From Bacteroidota bacterium (GTDB taxonomy: Bacteria > Bacteroidota > Bacteroidia > Chitinophagales > Chitinophagaceae): 64,000 bases of DNA. Shown here piece by piece: positions 1 through 9,480 of the stretch (positions within the stretch are counted from its first letter, which is position 1; each line of letters starts with the position of its first letter). Under the pieces are notes generated by a model. The model saw only the letters and a list, made by a program, of their open reading frames with translations. It ran no database searches and was not told the origin of the DNA. The DNA lies in assembly GCA_016866355.1 (NCBI GenBank), contig VGMN01000002.1:62001-126000 (forward strand). The letters run 5' to 3'. The position numbers were made by a program, and so were the translations under genes.

Positions 1-189
1 AATGGTAAGCCCTTGTATGAAATTGCCCGATCACAGCAAGGGATACTACTAATAGGAAATGAGGCAAAAGGGGTGCCTGCCGCTCTGCTTACCAATCAGG
101 TTGTGGGTATTACCATCCCTCGAGTAGGAGGTGCGGAGTCTTTAAACGCAGCAGTGGCAACTGGCATTTTACTTTCTTGGCTTAGTTAA
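1..189 (+). CDS. SpoU/TrmH-family RNA 2'-O-methyltransferase, C-terminal fragment
   Basis: The window opens inside this gene; frame 1 reads 62 residues to a TAA. The fragment carries two signatures of the SPOUT (SpoU/TrmH) fold. NEAKGVP is the motif 2 type sequence. IPRVGGAESLNAAVATGI is motif 3, which forms part of the knotted S-adenosylmethionine site. Family members methylate ribose 2'-OH groups in tRNA or rRNA; the target cannot be told from this end. It is absent from the ORF track because it lacks a start. Its last 8 bases overlap the tail of the convergent permease gene. Confidence 0.88.
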   Translation, partial: NGKPLYEIARSQQGILLIGNEAKGVPAALLTNQVVGITIPRVGGAESLNAAVATGILLSWLS

Positions 190-1417
190 AACGAATAGCA
201 CGTAAGGGACTAATTTTTTTAACCAGTAGCGTTGGCAGCAATAATACGAATGCGCTAATTATAAAGGTGCCTCCCATTACGCTTATTACATGTAAGGGAA
301 CCACTTCTACAGCTACTGTATCAATGTAATAGGCAGATTGGTCTAGCCGAATAAAGGAAGTGGTATTTTGCAGCCATAAAATTCCTAAAGCAATAAAAGT
401 ACCTGTGGCAATTCCACCCAGTGTTAATAGCAAGCCAAATCGTATAAAAATTTGTTGAATTAATAGATCGGTTGATCCCATGGCTTTGAGAATGCCAATC
501 ATGGGGATACGCTCTAACACCAAAACCAGTAAACAAGTAAGTAGATTAACCAGTGCCACAATAGTCATAAATGACAGTAGCACATTTCTTGTTACCACTT
601 GCATATTGAGCCAATCAAAAAGTTGTGGCGCTAGTTCTCTGGTAGTAAGCACATCCCAGGTGGGAGGGAGCGTCTCAGATTCAAAAAATTGATTGGCTAT
701 TTGAATTGCCTGGGAAGGATCTTTTAAAAAAATTTCATATCCGCCAATTTGGTTGCTTTCCCAGCCTGTCAGCGGTGCAACCAATCTTAAATCAGCAACT
801 GCAAAAAGTCTATCATATTCCTCGATACCAGTTTGATATAGACCTGCTATGACCACCTTTCGTGCACGGGGTGCTTGTCCAGCTTGTGTAAAATATAACA
901 CTACCGAGTCGCCTGCTTGAATGTGAAGACGATTAGCGTGATAGGTGGAAAGCAATATTTCTCTAGAAAATGTATCCCGTTGAAGTTTGGGTAGCGTTCC
1001 TTTTTTTAAAAATTGTTGGTATGAATGCCAGTGTGAACCTGAATCAATTCCTTTTATCAGCACACCCTCCAACGATGATTGGGTTTTAACTAATGCATAC
1101 TGATTTACAAAGGGATGTATTGATCTAACCTGTGGTTCTTTCTTTATTTTTTCTTCTAACGCCGCATTTCTACGTAGCGGAATTTCTCGTACCCCCACTG
1201 CTTTGTCTGCTTGCTTTTCTTGTATGCGAATATGACCCCAGAACCCAACAATTTTATTTTCAATCGCTTGCTGAAAACCAGTAGCCAGTGCCATAGTGAT
1301 AATCATGATTGCCACACTCAAGACAGTGGCTATAAATGAGAGACGAAGTATAAACCGGGAAAAACTTTTCTGTTTACTTCGTGCAATTCTGTTGGCTATA
1401 AATCGTGCTATTTTCAT
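182..1417 (-). CDS. LolC/LolE-type ABC transporter permease (FtsX family)
   Basis: A 411-residue inner-membrane protein with the MacB/FtsX layout. There is a cytosolic N-terminus, one membrane helix at about 22-48, a large periplasmic domain, and three helices near 276-300, 322-350 and 375-400. The opening (MKIARFIANRIARS) and the GxxG-type turn after helix 1 match the lipoprotein-releasing LolC/E family, which extracts outer-membrane lipoproteins with the LolD ATPase. No ATPase gene lies beside it, so the partner must be encoded elsewhere. It is divergent from the T9SS plug gene with only 10 bp between start codons, so their promoters must overlap the coding regions. A general FtsX-like permease is the alternative. 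Confidence 0.82.
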   Translation of the reverse strand: MKIARFIANRIARSKQKSFSRFILRLSFIATVLSVAIMIITMALATGFQQAIENKIVGFWGHIRIQEKQADKAVGVREIPLRRNAALEEKIKKEPQVRSIHPFVNQYALVKTQSSLEGVLIKGIDSGSHWHSYQQFLKKGTLPKLQRDTFSREILLSTYHANRLHIQAGDSVVLYFTQAGQAPRARKVVIAGLYQTGIEEYDRLFAVADLRLVAPLTGWESNQIGGYEIFLKDPSQAIQIANQFFESETLPPTWDVLTTRELAPQLFDWLNMQVVTRNVLLSFMTIVALVNLLTCLLVLVLERIPMIGILKAMGSTDLLIQQIFIRFGLLLTLGGIATGTFIALGILWLQNTTSFIRLDQSAYYIDTVAVEVVPLHVISVMGGTFIISAFVLLLPTLLVKKISPLRAIRFN

Positions 1418-1427
1418 ACTTTGCCCT

Positions 1428-2720
1428 ATGCGGCAGCTCGAATTTACAATCTTCCCTCTTATTTTTTGCCTGACTTTTTGTGTCCCGGCAAATGCACAAC
1501 ACCCTGATCACGTATATAGTCGGTCCATTCAAACTATAAAACTGAATAAAGCGGGTGATCCACTTTCTTATCCATTGTTGGTTCTTGGCGAACGGGAGCA
1601 ATTAGAGTTGCAGTTTGACGATTTGGATGCAGTTATAAAAAACTACTATTACACATTTCAACTTTGTAATGCAGATTGGACACCAGCCAGTTTGCAACCA
1701 TTTGATTATTTACGAGGTTTTCTCACTAACCGGATTAGAAATTATAGACCCTCCTCACTGACACAAGTTCGTTATACACATTACCAGGCTTTACTTCCTG
1801 AAACGGGTAGTGGTCCCACCCGCGCAGGGAATTATTTATTGAAAGTTTTTTTGAATGATGATACCACGCAGTTGATGTTTACTCGAAGAGTATTGGTTGC
1901 CTCAAAAAAAGTAGCTGTAAATGCACAAGTCAGACAGCCATTCGATGGCCAGCTCTTACGAACACACCAGCAACTTCAAATAGGGGTAACGCCGGTACAG
2001 TCTTCCGGTAATCAATTTACGCCTACTGAGTTAAATGTATGGGTATTGCAAAACAGAAGCTGGAAGTTGGCTCATGTGCAAAAAACGCCAACACTTTTTC
2101 GTGGAAATTATTTTGAATATACTGATCAGGAATTTTCACTTTTTCCGGCTGGTCAGGAGTGGCGTTGGGTTGATTTACGCAGCTTTCGGTTGCGTAGCGA
2201 ACGTATCAGTCGGATTGAGGATAGTGATAGTACAGCAAGAGTTGACATTTGGGTTAACCCCGACAATCCTAGGGAAGGGAAAATGAGTTTATTGAATCGT
2301 GATATTAATGGCGCCTATATCGTGGAAAGTAGAGATAATTCAAACGCACAATTACAAGGGGAGTATGCATGGGTTCATTTTACTTTTATTCCTAGAGGTG
2401 GCCGTGCCATACCTGGAAAATCAATCTACTTATATGGTGAACTCACCAATTATACGCTAGATAGTAACAGTAAAATGAATTTTGATGCCAGCCGTGGTAT
2501 ATATACCAAAGCCTGTTTATTAAAGCAAGGCTACTATAACTATCAATATGTAACCGCTGATGAAAAAGATGGCAAATCAATACCTGTTACCTATTTAACT
2601 GAGGGTGATTATTGGGGAACTGAAAATGAATACTTGGTGTTGGTATATGTTAGACCCGTTGGTGCCCGTGCTGACGAGTTGGTAGGGTACACATGGGTGC
2701 GATCTGCTTTTCAGCAATGA
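1428..2720 (+). CDS. Type IX secretion system plug protein (DUF5103 family)
   Basis: The track ORF begins at 1296, inside the divergent permease. The ATG at 1428 is preferred because it gives a clean signal peptide (MRQLEFTIFPLIFCLTF, cut near PANAQ) and a 430-residue product. The mature part has the hallmarks of DUF5103, now named the T9SS plug domain: YYTFQLCNADWTPASLQPFD, FLTNRIRNYRPSS and YTHYQALLP, followed by FTRRVLV. In Flavobacterium a protein of this family closes the periplasmic side of the giant SprA translocon. The function here is inferred from family membership. The presence of T9SS cargo genes in this window fits that role. Confidence 0.85.
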   Translation: MRQLEFTIFPLIFCLTFCVPANAQHPDHVYSRSIQTIKLNKAGDPLSYPLLVLGEREQLELQFDDLDAVIKNYYYTFQLCNADWTPASLQPFDYLRGFLTNRIRNYRPSSLTQVRYTHYQALLPETGSGPTRAGNYLLKVFLNDDTTQLMFTRRVLVASKKVAVNAQVRQPFDGQLLRTHQQLQIGVTPVQSSGNQFTPTELNVWVLQNRSWKLAHVQKTPTLFRGNYFEYTDQEFSLFPAGQEWRWVDLRSFRLRSERISRIEDSDSTARVDIWVNPDNPREGKMSLLNRDINGAYIVESRDNSNAQLQGEYAWVHFTFIPRGGRAIPGKSIYLYGELTNYTLDSNSKMNFDASRGIYTKACLLKQGYYNYQYVTADEKDGKSIPVTYLTEGDYWGTENEYLVLVYVRPVGARADELVGYTWVRSAFQQ

Positions 2721-2732
2721 GGGAATATTCAT

Positions 2733-2740
2733 TAAATTTG
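2733..2740 (+). promoter_or_regulatory. Promoter -7 element of ffs
   Basis: TAAATTTG matches the Bacteroidota -7 consensus TAnnTTTG exactly and ends 4 bases before the first base of the SRP RNA closing stem. No good -33 TTG is seen at the expected distance. Confidence 0.6.
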
Positions 2741-2842
2741 CACTGGCAGGTCTTACACGACCAGCTCCTGCTGAACCCTCCCAGGGCCGGAAGGCAGCAA
2801 GAGTAAGTGGTTGAGCGGTGCGATGTAATAAGCCTGCCATTT
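2741..2842 (+). ncRNA. ffs: Signal recognition particle RNA (small bacterial 4.5S type)
   Basis: The conserved SRP domain IV hairpin is visible: CCTCCCAGGGCCGGAAGGCAG, with the GGAA tetraloop and asymmetric loop that bind Ffh. The ends close by GGCAGG (2745) pairing with CCTGCC (2833), giving a rod of about 95 nt. A T-rich tract follows and may end transcription. The RNA works with Ffh and FtsY to target membrane proteins to the Sec/YidC machinery. It sits 27 bp upstream of the aldolase start, so read-through into that gene is possible. The exact ends are inferred from the stem. Confidence 0.93.
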
Positions 2843-2868
2843 TTTATTTAAACTACTTAATTTTCTAT

Positions 2869-3525
2869 ATGAAATTCTTTATTGACACAGCCAACCTTGC
2901 ACAAATTAAAGAAGCTAATGAGTTAGGAATTCTTGATGGGGTAACTACCAACCCCTCTCTAATGGCAAAAGAGGGCATCAAGGGTGGGAAGGCCATCATG
3001 GATCATTATCGCACCATTTGTGAACTGGTTAATGGTGATATCAGTGCCGAAGTAATCAGTACAGACTTTGCTGGCATTGTAGAAGAGGGAAAAAAATTGG
3101 CAGCTATTCATCCCAATATTGTTGTGAAGGTTCCTATGATTAAAGATGGTATCAAGGCCATCAAATGGTTTACTGATAATGGAATCAGAACAAATTGTAC
3201 ACTGGTATTTTCTGCAGGGCAAGCTATATTAGCCGCAAAAGCCGGTGCAACTTATTTGTCCCCTTTTATTGGTCGTTTAGATGATAGTAGTTGGGATGGT
3301 GTTGAGTTGATTGCTCAAATAGCACAGATCTATGGGGTTCAAGGTTTCAAGACACAAATTCTTGCGGCCTCTATTCGCACTCCCTTGCACATTGTAAAAT
3401 GTGCAGAAGCCGGAGCAGATGTATGTACCTGCCCGCTTGATTCTATTTTGGGATTATTAAAGCACCCTCTTACTGATATTGGGCTTGCAAAATTCTTAGA
3501 GGATGCCAAGAAAACAATGGGCTAA
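2869..3525 (+). CDS. fsa: Transaldolase-like fructose-6-phosphate aldolase (FSA/TalC type)
   Basis: The track start at 2818 lies within ffs. The ATG at 2869 starts MKFFIDTANLAQI, the standard opening of the short transaldolase family, and gives 218 residues, the usual length. The Schiff-base lysine is K87 in VVKVPM. TTNPSLMAKEG and TNCTLVFSAGQA are the other family motifs. Members either act as transaldolases of the pentose phosphate pathway or cleave fructose 6-phosphate to dihydroxyacetone and glyceraldehyde 3-phosphate. Sequence reading alone does not separate the two. The stop overlaps the next start (TAATG), so the downstream M19 dipeptidase is probably translationally coupled. Confidence 0.9.
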   Translation: MKFFIDTANLAQIKEANELGILDGVTTNPSLMAKEGIKGGKAIMDHYRTICELVNGDISAEVISTDFAGIVEEGKKLAAIHPNIVVKVPMIKDGIKAIKWFTDNGIRTNCTLVFSAGQAILAAKAGATYLSPFIGRLDDSSWDGVELIAQIAQIYGVQGFKTQILAASIRTPLHIVKCAEAGADVCTCPLDSILGLLKHPLTDIGLAKFLEDAKKTMG

Positions 3526-4739
3526 TGCAATCCTTGCAAAATAGTTACAGAAAATTCCTCGGGGTATCTTTTTTATTATTCCTGTGTTCCATTATTGGTT
3601 ATGGGCAATCTATTAGTTCCGTCCATCGTAAAGCTATCCTGGTAGATACGCACAATGATTGTTTAAGTGGACAGGTATTGGAAGGAAAGGATATTAGTGC
3701 GTTATTGTCTACAGGACACAGTGACTATGTTCGATGGAAGCGAGGCGGTGTTGACATTCAGTTCTTCTCCGTTTTTACAGGGGAAACGCCTCGAAGGAAA
3801 GAGGGGTTTTATCATGACGCACTTGAGGAAATTGATTCATTGAATCGCATCATCTTGCGTCATCCAGATAAATTTGATTTTGCAACTGGATATAAAGAGG
3901 CGCGTAAAAAGGTTCACAAAAATAGAGTGGTGGCAATGATTGGGGTGGAAGGTGGACATATGATTGAGTCAGATTTATCCAAGTTAGACTCGCTGATTGC
4001 AAAAGGGATGTCCTACCTGACGTTAACTTGGAATAATAGTCATGATTGGGCTACTAGTGCTATGGATGAATCGGGAGCTGGCAAAATCCTCTCTACAAAA
4101 GGGCTTAGTGATTTCGGAAAAGAAGTGGTGAAGAGGTTGAATGAGGCAGGTGTAATTGTTGATCTCTCACACGTCGGTGAAAAAACATTTTATGATGCGT
4201 TGGAAGTTACGACCAAACCTGTACTTTTAACACATAGCTCAGTTTGGTCCCTCTGTCCTGTTTTTCGTAACGCCAAGGATCAACAAATCCAAGCAATGGC
4301 AAAAAATGGGGGAGTTATTTGTATTAACTTCTATCCGGCCTTTATCAGTAAAAAATTTGTAGCCGCTAAAAAATATTGGGAGGGTCCTGGAAAAGATTCA
4401 ATCCGCGCTTCTTTACAGCAATTGCCTGCTTACCACAATCAATCCGCGCTACTTTCAAAACAGGTTGCTAATCTTGTGCAACAAGAGTTGAGTAAAAGTT
4501 TACCTGACGTAAAAGAGGTAGTAGACCATATCGATTATGTAGTCAAATTAGTTGGCGTGGATCATGTTGGAATTGGCGCCGATTATGATGGAATTGGATT
4601 TGTTCCCAAAGGCTTGGAGGATGTTAGTGCCTACCCACAAATAACTGCAGAATTAAAACGCCGAGGCTATTCCAATAAGTCATTGAAAAAAATCCTCGGC
4701 GGTAATGTACTGCGTGTGATTAAGGCTAATCGTTCTTAA
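3525..4739 (+). CDS. Secreted membrane dipeptidase, peptidase family M19
   Basis: A 404-residue protein with an N-terminal signal peptide (FLGVSFLLFLCSIIGYGQ). It has the metal-binding motifs of renal-dipeptidase-like enzymes: DTHND near residue 42, GVEGGH, DLSHVG, LTHSS and GADYDG. M19 enzymes are TIM-barrel zinc hydrolases that cleave dipeptides, including D-amino-acid dipeptides. The protein is probably exported to the periplasm. The start overlaps the aldolase stop by one base. At the 3' end its TAA and the stop of convergent glnN share the four bases TTAA. Confidence 0.92.
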   Translation: MQSLQNSYRKFLGVSFLLFLCSIIGYGQSISSVHRKAILVDTHNDCLSGQVLEGKDISALLSTGHSDYVRWKRGGVDIQFFSVFTGETPRRKEGFYHDALEEIDSLNRIILRHPDKFDFATGYKEARKKVHKNRVVAMIGVEGGHMIESDLSKLDSLIAKGMSYLTLTWNNSHDWATSAMDESGAGKILSTKGLSDFGKEVVKRLNEAGVIVDLSHVGEKTFYDALEVTTKPVLLTHSSVWSLCPVFRNAKDQQIQAMAKNGGVICINFYPAFISKKFVAAKKYWEGPGKDSIRASLQQLPAYHNQSALLSKQVANLVQQELSKSLPDVKEVVDHIDYVVKLVGVDHVGIGADYDGIGFVPKGLEDVSAYPQITAELKRRGYSNKSLKKILGGNVLRVIKANRS

Positions 4740-6925
4740 CGAAGGAAAAGCATTTCACGGTACTTAGGCAAACTCCATTCAGTATCGTCCACCAGCAATT
4801 CTAACTTGTCAACATGGTAGCGAACTTCATCAAAGAAGGCGTCTTTGACTTTGGTTTGATAGCCAATTGCCTTATCGCGCGTGTTGTCCATATTATTGCA
4901 AGCCTTACGAGCCTCTGTCATTTTTTCGACAGCATCGCTAACCTTACTAATATGCGTAGAGATTTTCTCTAACAAATCCCGATGTACTTTGAAGCTTTTT
5001 TCATTTAGGCCGGCCTCTTTCAGTCCTTTTACATTGCTAGCTAATGTATTTTGATAGCGAATGGCTGCCGGTAAAACTTGGCTGGTTGCCAGTTCTGCTA
5101 TGATGCGACTCTCAATCTGCACTTTTTTGATATACTTCTCTAGCTCAATTTCGTGACGTGCTTCCAACTCTTGGTGGGTGTAAATGCCATTTTCTTCAAA
5201 CAAGGACATTGCTTTTTTTGTAACCATGGCATCCAGCGCTAATGGCGTTGTTTTTACATTGGGTAAGCCTCGTTTAGCAGCTTCTTTTTCCCAGGCCTCG
5301 CTGTAACCATCTCCCTCGAATAATACTTTTTCGCTCTTGACAATATACTCGCGTATAACATGCATGATTGCAATCTCCTTCTTCTCTCCTTTTTCAATTA
5401 GTGTGTCAACTTCTGCTTTAAATTGCTTTAAAGTAGCCGCCATAATTGTGTTCAACACAGTCATGGGATTGGCGCAATTAGCAGAAGATCCTACTGCGCG
5501 AAATTCAAATTTGTTACCTGTGAACGCAAAGGGAGAAGTGCGGTTTCTGTCTGTGTTATCCATGAGTAATTCAGGGATACTTTTATGAATGTCAATTTTA
5601 AGTAAGCTTTCGTCCGTTTCATCCATTTTAGAAGTAACCCGTTCTTTAACATCAGTCAATACTTTACTTAAATATTGTCCTATAAATACGGATATAATTG
5701 CGGGAGGAGCCTCATTAGCCCCTAATCGATGATCGTTTGGAGCAGAGGCAATTGAAGCGCGTAGCACGTCTGCATAGTCATGTACTGCTTTGATAGTGTT
5801 TACGAAAAATGTAAGAAACATCAAATTGGTCTTTGGCGTTTTTCCCGGTGCCAGGAGATTTACTCCTGTGTCGGTTGCCATACTCCAGTTGTTATGTTTT
5901 CCGCTACCGTTAATACCGGCAAATGGCTTTTCATGAAGCAATACGCGGAGGTTGTGTCTACGCGCAACGCGGTCCATGACATCCATTAACAAGGAATTAT
6001 GGTCAACCGCTACACTTACTTCTTCAAAAATGGGGGCACACTCAAATTGTGCAGGCGCCACCTCATTGTGACGGGTACGAAGTGGAATTCCTAGTTTGTA
6101 GGATTCATTTTCAAAATCACGCATGTAAGCGTAAACGCGCTCGGGGATTGATCCGAAGTAATGATCTTCCAGTTGTTGATTTTTTGCAGAGCCGCTTCCA
6201 AATACTGTTCGCCCAGTCATTACCAGATCGGGCCGCGCGTTATAAAAAGCCTCATCAATAACAAAGTACTCCTGCTCCCAGCCTAACGTAACGTTTACTT
6301 TGTTTACGTTCTTATCAAAGTAATTGCAAACCTCAGTTGCTGCTTTACTTAGTGCTTCTGTGGCTTTCAATAACGGTGCTTTATAATCAAGAGATTCTCC
6401 GGTGTATGAAACAAATATGGTTGGGATGCAAAGTGTTTTGCCATTTCCAATTTCAATCACAAAAGGAGGAGAGGAGGGATCCCATGCGGTGTAGCCACGT
6501 GCCTCAAATGTTGCGCGTAAGCCTCCGCTGGGAAAGGAAGAAGCATCGGGCTCTTGCTGTATCAAAGCAGCACCATCGAATTCCTCTATTGCTGTTCCAT
6601 CACTTTTTAATGTAAAGAAGGAGTCGTGTTTTTCAGCAGTTGTTCCTGTTAGCGGTTGAAACCAATGCGTGAAATGCGTTACTCCCTTTGTTTCTGCCCA
6701 AGCCCGCATACCGTTTGCAATCTGGCTGGCCATATTCCGATCAATTTTCATTCCAGCTTTAATGGAAGCTTTCAAGCTTTTGTAGGCCTCGTCGCTGAGA
6801 AACTCTCTCGCAACCTGTACGGTGAACACATTTGAGGCGAAAAAACTAGTGGTTTTATTGGGCGAACCAAGTTCGACCTTTTTATTACGGCTAAGGTTTT
6901 CTAGTGCTTGAAATCTGATAGACAT
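4736..6925 (-). CDS. glnN: Glutamine synthetase type III
   Basis: A 729-residue GSIII, the large form typical of Bacteroidota and cyanobacteria and much longer than GSI (about 470). It makes glutamine from glutamate, ammonia and ATP in the cytosol. Visible motifs are LGWEQEYF (metal-binding glutamates), INGSGKHNNWS (glutamate site), DHRLGANEAPPA, and NRTSPFAFTGNKFEFRAVGS (ATP and phosphate region). The C-terminal 200 residues are the helical extension specific to type III. It stands alone as a minus-strand unit, with a 227-bp AT-rich gap separating it from divergent purL. I could not find a TAnnTTTG promoter for it. Confidence 0.96.
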   Translation of the reverse strand: MSIRFQALENLSRNKKVELGSPNKTTSFFASNVFTVQVAREFLSDEAYKSLKASIKAGMKIDRNMASQIANGMRAWAETKGVTHFTHWFQPLTGTTAEKHDSFFTLKSDGTAIEEFDGAALIQQEPDASSFPSGGLRATFEARGYTAWDPSSPPFVIEIGNGKTLCIPTIFVSYTGESLDYKAPLLKATEALSKAATEVCNYFDKNVNKVNVTLGWEQEYFVIDEAFYNARPDLVMTGRTVFGSGSAKNQQLEDHYFGSIPERVYAYMRDFENESYKLGIPLRTRHNEVAPAQFECAPIFEEVSVAVDHNSLLMDVMDRVARRHNLRVLLHEKPFAGINGSGKHNNWSMATDTGVNLLAPGKTPKTNLMFLTFFVNTIKAVHDYADVLRASIASAPNDHRLGANEAPPAIISVFIGQYLSKVLTDVKERVTSKMDETDESLLKIDIHKSIPELLMDNTDRNRTSPFAFTGNKFEFRAVGSSANCANPMTVLNTIMAATLKQFKAEVDTLIEKGEKKEIAIMHVIREYIVKSEKVLFEGDGYSEAWEKEAAKRGLPNVKTTPLALDAMVTKKAMSLFEENGIYTHQELEARHEIELEKYIKKVQIESRIIAELATSQVLPAAIRYQNTLASNVKGLKEAGLNEKSFKVHRDLLEKISTHISKVSDAVEKMTEARKACNNMDNTRDKAIGYQTKVKDAFFDEVRYHVDKLELLVDDTEWSLPKYREMLFLR

Positions 6926-7123
6926 ATTTGCAAAATTTTAAGCAAAGCAACTCTTTTTAATCAGTTTATCCAAAAAAATCATACCCAGTGTTCGTAAAAT
7001 GTTACTTATTAGCCTTTTTTAAGAAAAATAGCGGCCAAAAATTGATTATTTATAAATATTAAAAATAAAATTAATGTGTAGACTAAGGGAACAACTTTTA
7101 TAAAGAACCTGCCTCTTGTAAAA

Positions 7124-7131
7124 TACCTTTG
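7124..7131 (+). promoter_or_regulatory. Promoter -7 element of purL
   Basis: TACCTTTG is an exact TAnnTTTG match 21 bp before the purL ATG. The rest of the 227-bp glnN-purL gap is AT-rich and shows no hairpin, RNA gene or PurR-like palindrome that I could identify. Confidence 0.6.
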
Positions 7132-7152
7132 TAACTCAATTTTTTAACCTGC

Positions 7153-9381
7153 ATGGAAGTGACCGTTTCCACGGCTGAGCAGCTCCGCCTTACAGCCGAA
7201 GAATTTGATTTGATTTGTAAAAAACTGGGTAGAACCCCCAACTTCAATGAGCTCTGTGCTTTTTCAGGAATGTGGAGCGAACATTGTAGTTATAAAAACT
7301 CAATCAAGTGGCTAAAGACATTGCCACGCGAGGGAGGAAGAATGTTAGTGAAAGCTGGCGAAGAAAATGCTGGTTTAATGGATATTGGCGATGGGTTGGG
7401 TGTTGTATTTAAAATTGAATCGCATAATCACCCATCGGCTATTGAACCATTTCAAGGAGCTGCCACAGGAGTGGGAGGAATACACCGAGATATTTTCACC
7501 ATGGGGGCAAGGCCTATTGCCGCATTGAACTCCTTACGTTTTGGTTTATTGGAAGATGAAAAAACACAGCACTTATTAGCAGGGGTTGTACATGGCATTG
7601 GCCATTATGGAAATTGTTTTGGTGTCCCCACCGTTGGCGGTGAAATCTATTTTGATAAATGTTACCACACTAATCCACTTGTCAATGCAATGAGTGTGGG
7701 TATTGTTAAAGCTGGGCAAACAGTATCAGCTACCGCTGAGGGTCTTGGAAATCCTGTACTTTTTGTGGGAAGTGCAACAGGAAAAGATGGAATTGGAGGT
7801 GCCTCTTTTGCATCTGCAGATATTACGGCAGAGAGTGCCAAAGAACTGCCTGCTGTACAAGTTGGAGATCCTTTTCAAGAAAAAAAATTATTAGAAGCCT
7901 GTTTAGAAGTAATTCAAACAGGAACAGTAGTTGGCATGCAGGATATGGGAGCGGCAGGAATTATCTGCTCTACAGCAGAAATGAGTGCTAAAGGCGGGGT
8001 AGGGATGCGTATTGATCTGGATAAAGTCCCCACGCGTCAGCTCAATATGAAAACATGGGAATTGCTATTGAGCGAAAGTCAGGAAAGAATGCTGTTGGTA
8101 GCACAAAAAGGGAAAGAGGATTTGGTACAAAAGGTTTTTGAAAAATGGGATCTACCATGCGCAGTTATTGGAGAAGTAACGGATGATGGGCTATTGGATT
8201 TTTATATGCATGGGCAACTGGAAGCTTCCATACCTGCACAAGAATTGGTGTTAGGTGGCGGAGCACCTCAGTACAGCAGAGCATTTACAGCTCCTGCTTA
8301 CTTAAAAAAAATTGAGCAGTTTGAGATAAGTGAAGTTCCCTTGCCGGTTGATTTGAAAAAAACAGCCGAACAGCTTGTTCAGCATCCTACGATTGCTTCC
8401 AAGAAGTGGGTATATAGACAATATGATAGCATGGTAGGCACCAACAATACTAATACCAATGCTCCTTCTGATGCAGCCGTGGTGCTGGTGAAAGGAACAA
8501 AAAAAGGAATTGCCATTACTACCGACTGTAATAGTCGATATGTTATGGCTGATCCAAAAAAAGGTGCCATGATTGCAGTAAGCGAGGCTGCGCGCAATAT
8601 TGTTTGTGCAGGAGGTGAACCTCTTGGTGTTACTAATTGCTTGAATTTTGGTAATCCTTATGATCCCGAAGTTTATTATCAATTTAAAGAAGCCATCTTG
8701 GGTATGGGGGAGGCTTGCAGACTTTTCAATACACCAGTTACGGGTGGTAATGTGAGTTTTTATAATCAAAATCCGGATGGTCCCGTAAATCCAACTCCCA
8801 CTATTGGAATGGTTGGCTTATTGGAAGATGTAGCCAAAAAGATGACGTTAGATTTCAAAAATGAGGGGGATGAGATTTATTTGCTAGGATCGCTTCAAAA
8901 TGATTTGGGATCCTCTGTCTACTTACATGAGATAACAGGACAAACTTTTTCGCCTGCTCCCTACTTTAGCGCAGCCGAGGAGCTGTCTCTCCAGCAACTT
9001 GTAAAATTATTAATACAAGCAGGAGTTGTTGAAAGTGCACATGACTGCAGTGAGGGTGGTTTGTTTGTGACCTTGATAGAAAAGTCATTTAACAAGCCAC
9101 TGGGATTTACTGTCAGCGCCCCAGAAAGAGCTTCAGATGGCAAGCCGCTGAGAGCAGATGCATGCTGGTTTGGTGAATCACAAAGCAGGGTGGTGGTCTC
9201 AGTTTCTCCAAGACACAGAACTGCCTTTTTGCAACTGATCGCCACCGGTAGTACCCCCGTCACCTTGCTTGGAAAAACTACCCAAGGTGAAGTGAAGTTG
9301 GACGGTCAGCCTTGGGGCACGGTGTTGGAATGGAAAAACAAGTACGATTCTGCAATTAACGGAGTAATGAATAAGGGATAA
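7153..9381 (+). CDS. purL: Phosphoribosylformylglycinamidine synthase, large subunit
   Basis: 742 residues, the small PurL form that acts with separate PurQ (glutaminase) and PurS. It converts FGAR to FGAM in purine synthesis, using ATP and ammonia channelled from PurQ. Motifs include ESHNHPSAIEPFQGAATGVG (ATP/Mg site), QDMGAAGI, GNVSFYNQN and AHDCSEGGL. No purQ or purS lies nearby, so the complex is encoded at scattered loci. A good Bacteroidota promoter precedes it. pyrG follows in the same direction after about 100 bp. Confidence 0.97.
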   Translation: MEVTVSTAEQLRLTAEEFDLICKKLGRTPNFNELCAFSGMWSEHCSYKNSIKWLKTLPREGGRMLVKAGEENAGLMDIGDGLGVVFKIESHNHPSAIEPFQGAATGVGGIHRDIFTMGARPIAALNSLRFGLLEDEKTQHLLAGVVHGIGHYGNCFGVPTVGGEIYFDKCYHTNPLVNAMSVGIVKAGQTVSATAEGLGNPVLFVGSATGKDGIGGASFASADITAESAKELPAVQVGDPFQEKKLLEACLEVIQTGTVVGMQDMGAAGIICSTAEMSAKGGVGMRIDLDKVPTRQLNMKTWELLLSESQERMLLVAQKGKEDLVQKVFEKWDLPCAVIGEVTDDGLLDFYMHGQLEASIPAQELVLGGGAPQYSRAFTAPAYLKKIEQFEISEVPLPVDLKKTAEQLVQHPTIASKKWVYRQYDSMVGTNNTNTNAPSDAAVVLVKGTKKGIAITTDCNSRYVMADPKKGAMIAVSEAARNIVCAGGEPLGVTNCLNFGNPYDPEVYYQFKEAILGMGEACRLFNTPVTGGNVSFYNQNPDGPVNPTPTIGMVGLLEDVAKKMTLDFKNEGDEIYLLGSLQNDLGSSVYLHEITGQTFSPAPYFSAAEELSLQQLVKLLIQAGVVESAHDCSEGGLFVTLIEKSFNKPLGFTVSAPERASDGKPLRADACWFGESQSRVVVSVSPRHRTAFLQLIATGSTPVTLLGKTTQGEVKLDGQPWGTVLEWKNKYDSAINGVMNKG

Positions 9382-9480
9382 TTCCTAACTTTACACGACC
9401 TCTTGCACATTCCCTTTTTTTCAAGGCTGATAGCTGCCCGAAGGTCACTAAGGGTAAAATCAATGGAAAAAGTAACATCC

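Noticed and set aside
8302-8769. 155-residue minus-strand ORF inside purL
   Set aside because: It is antisense to a conserved part of purL, has low-complexity content and no family motifs; it is a shadow frame.
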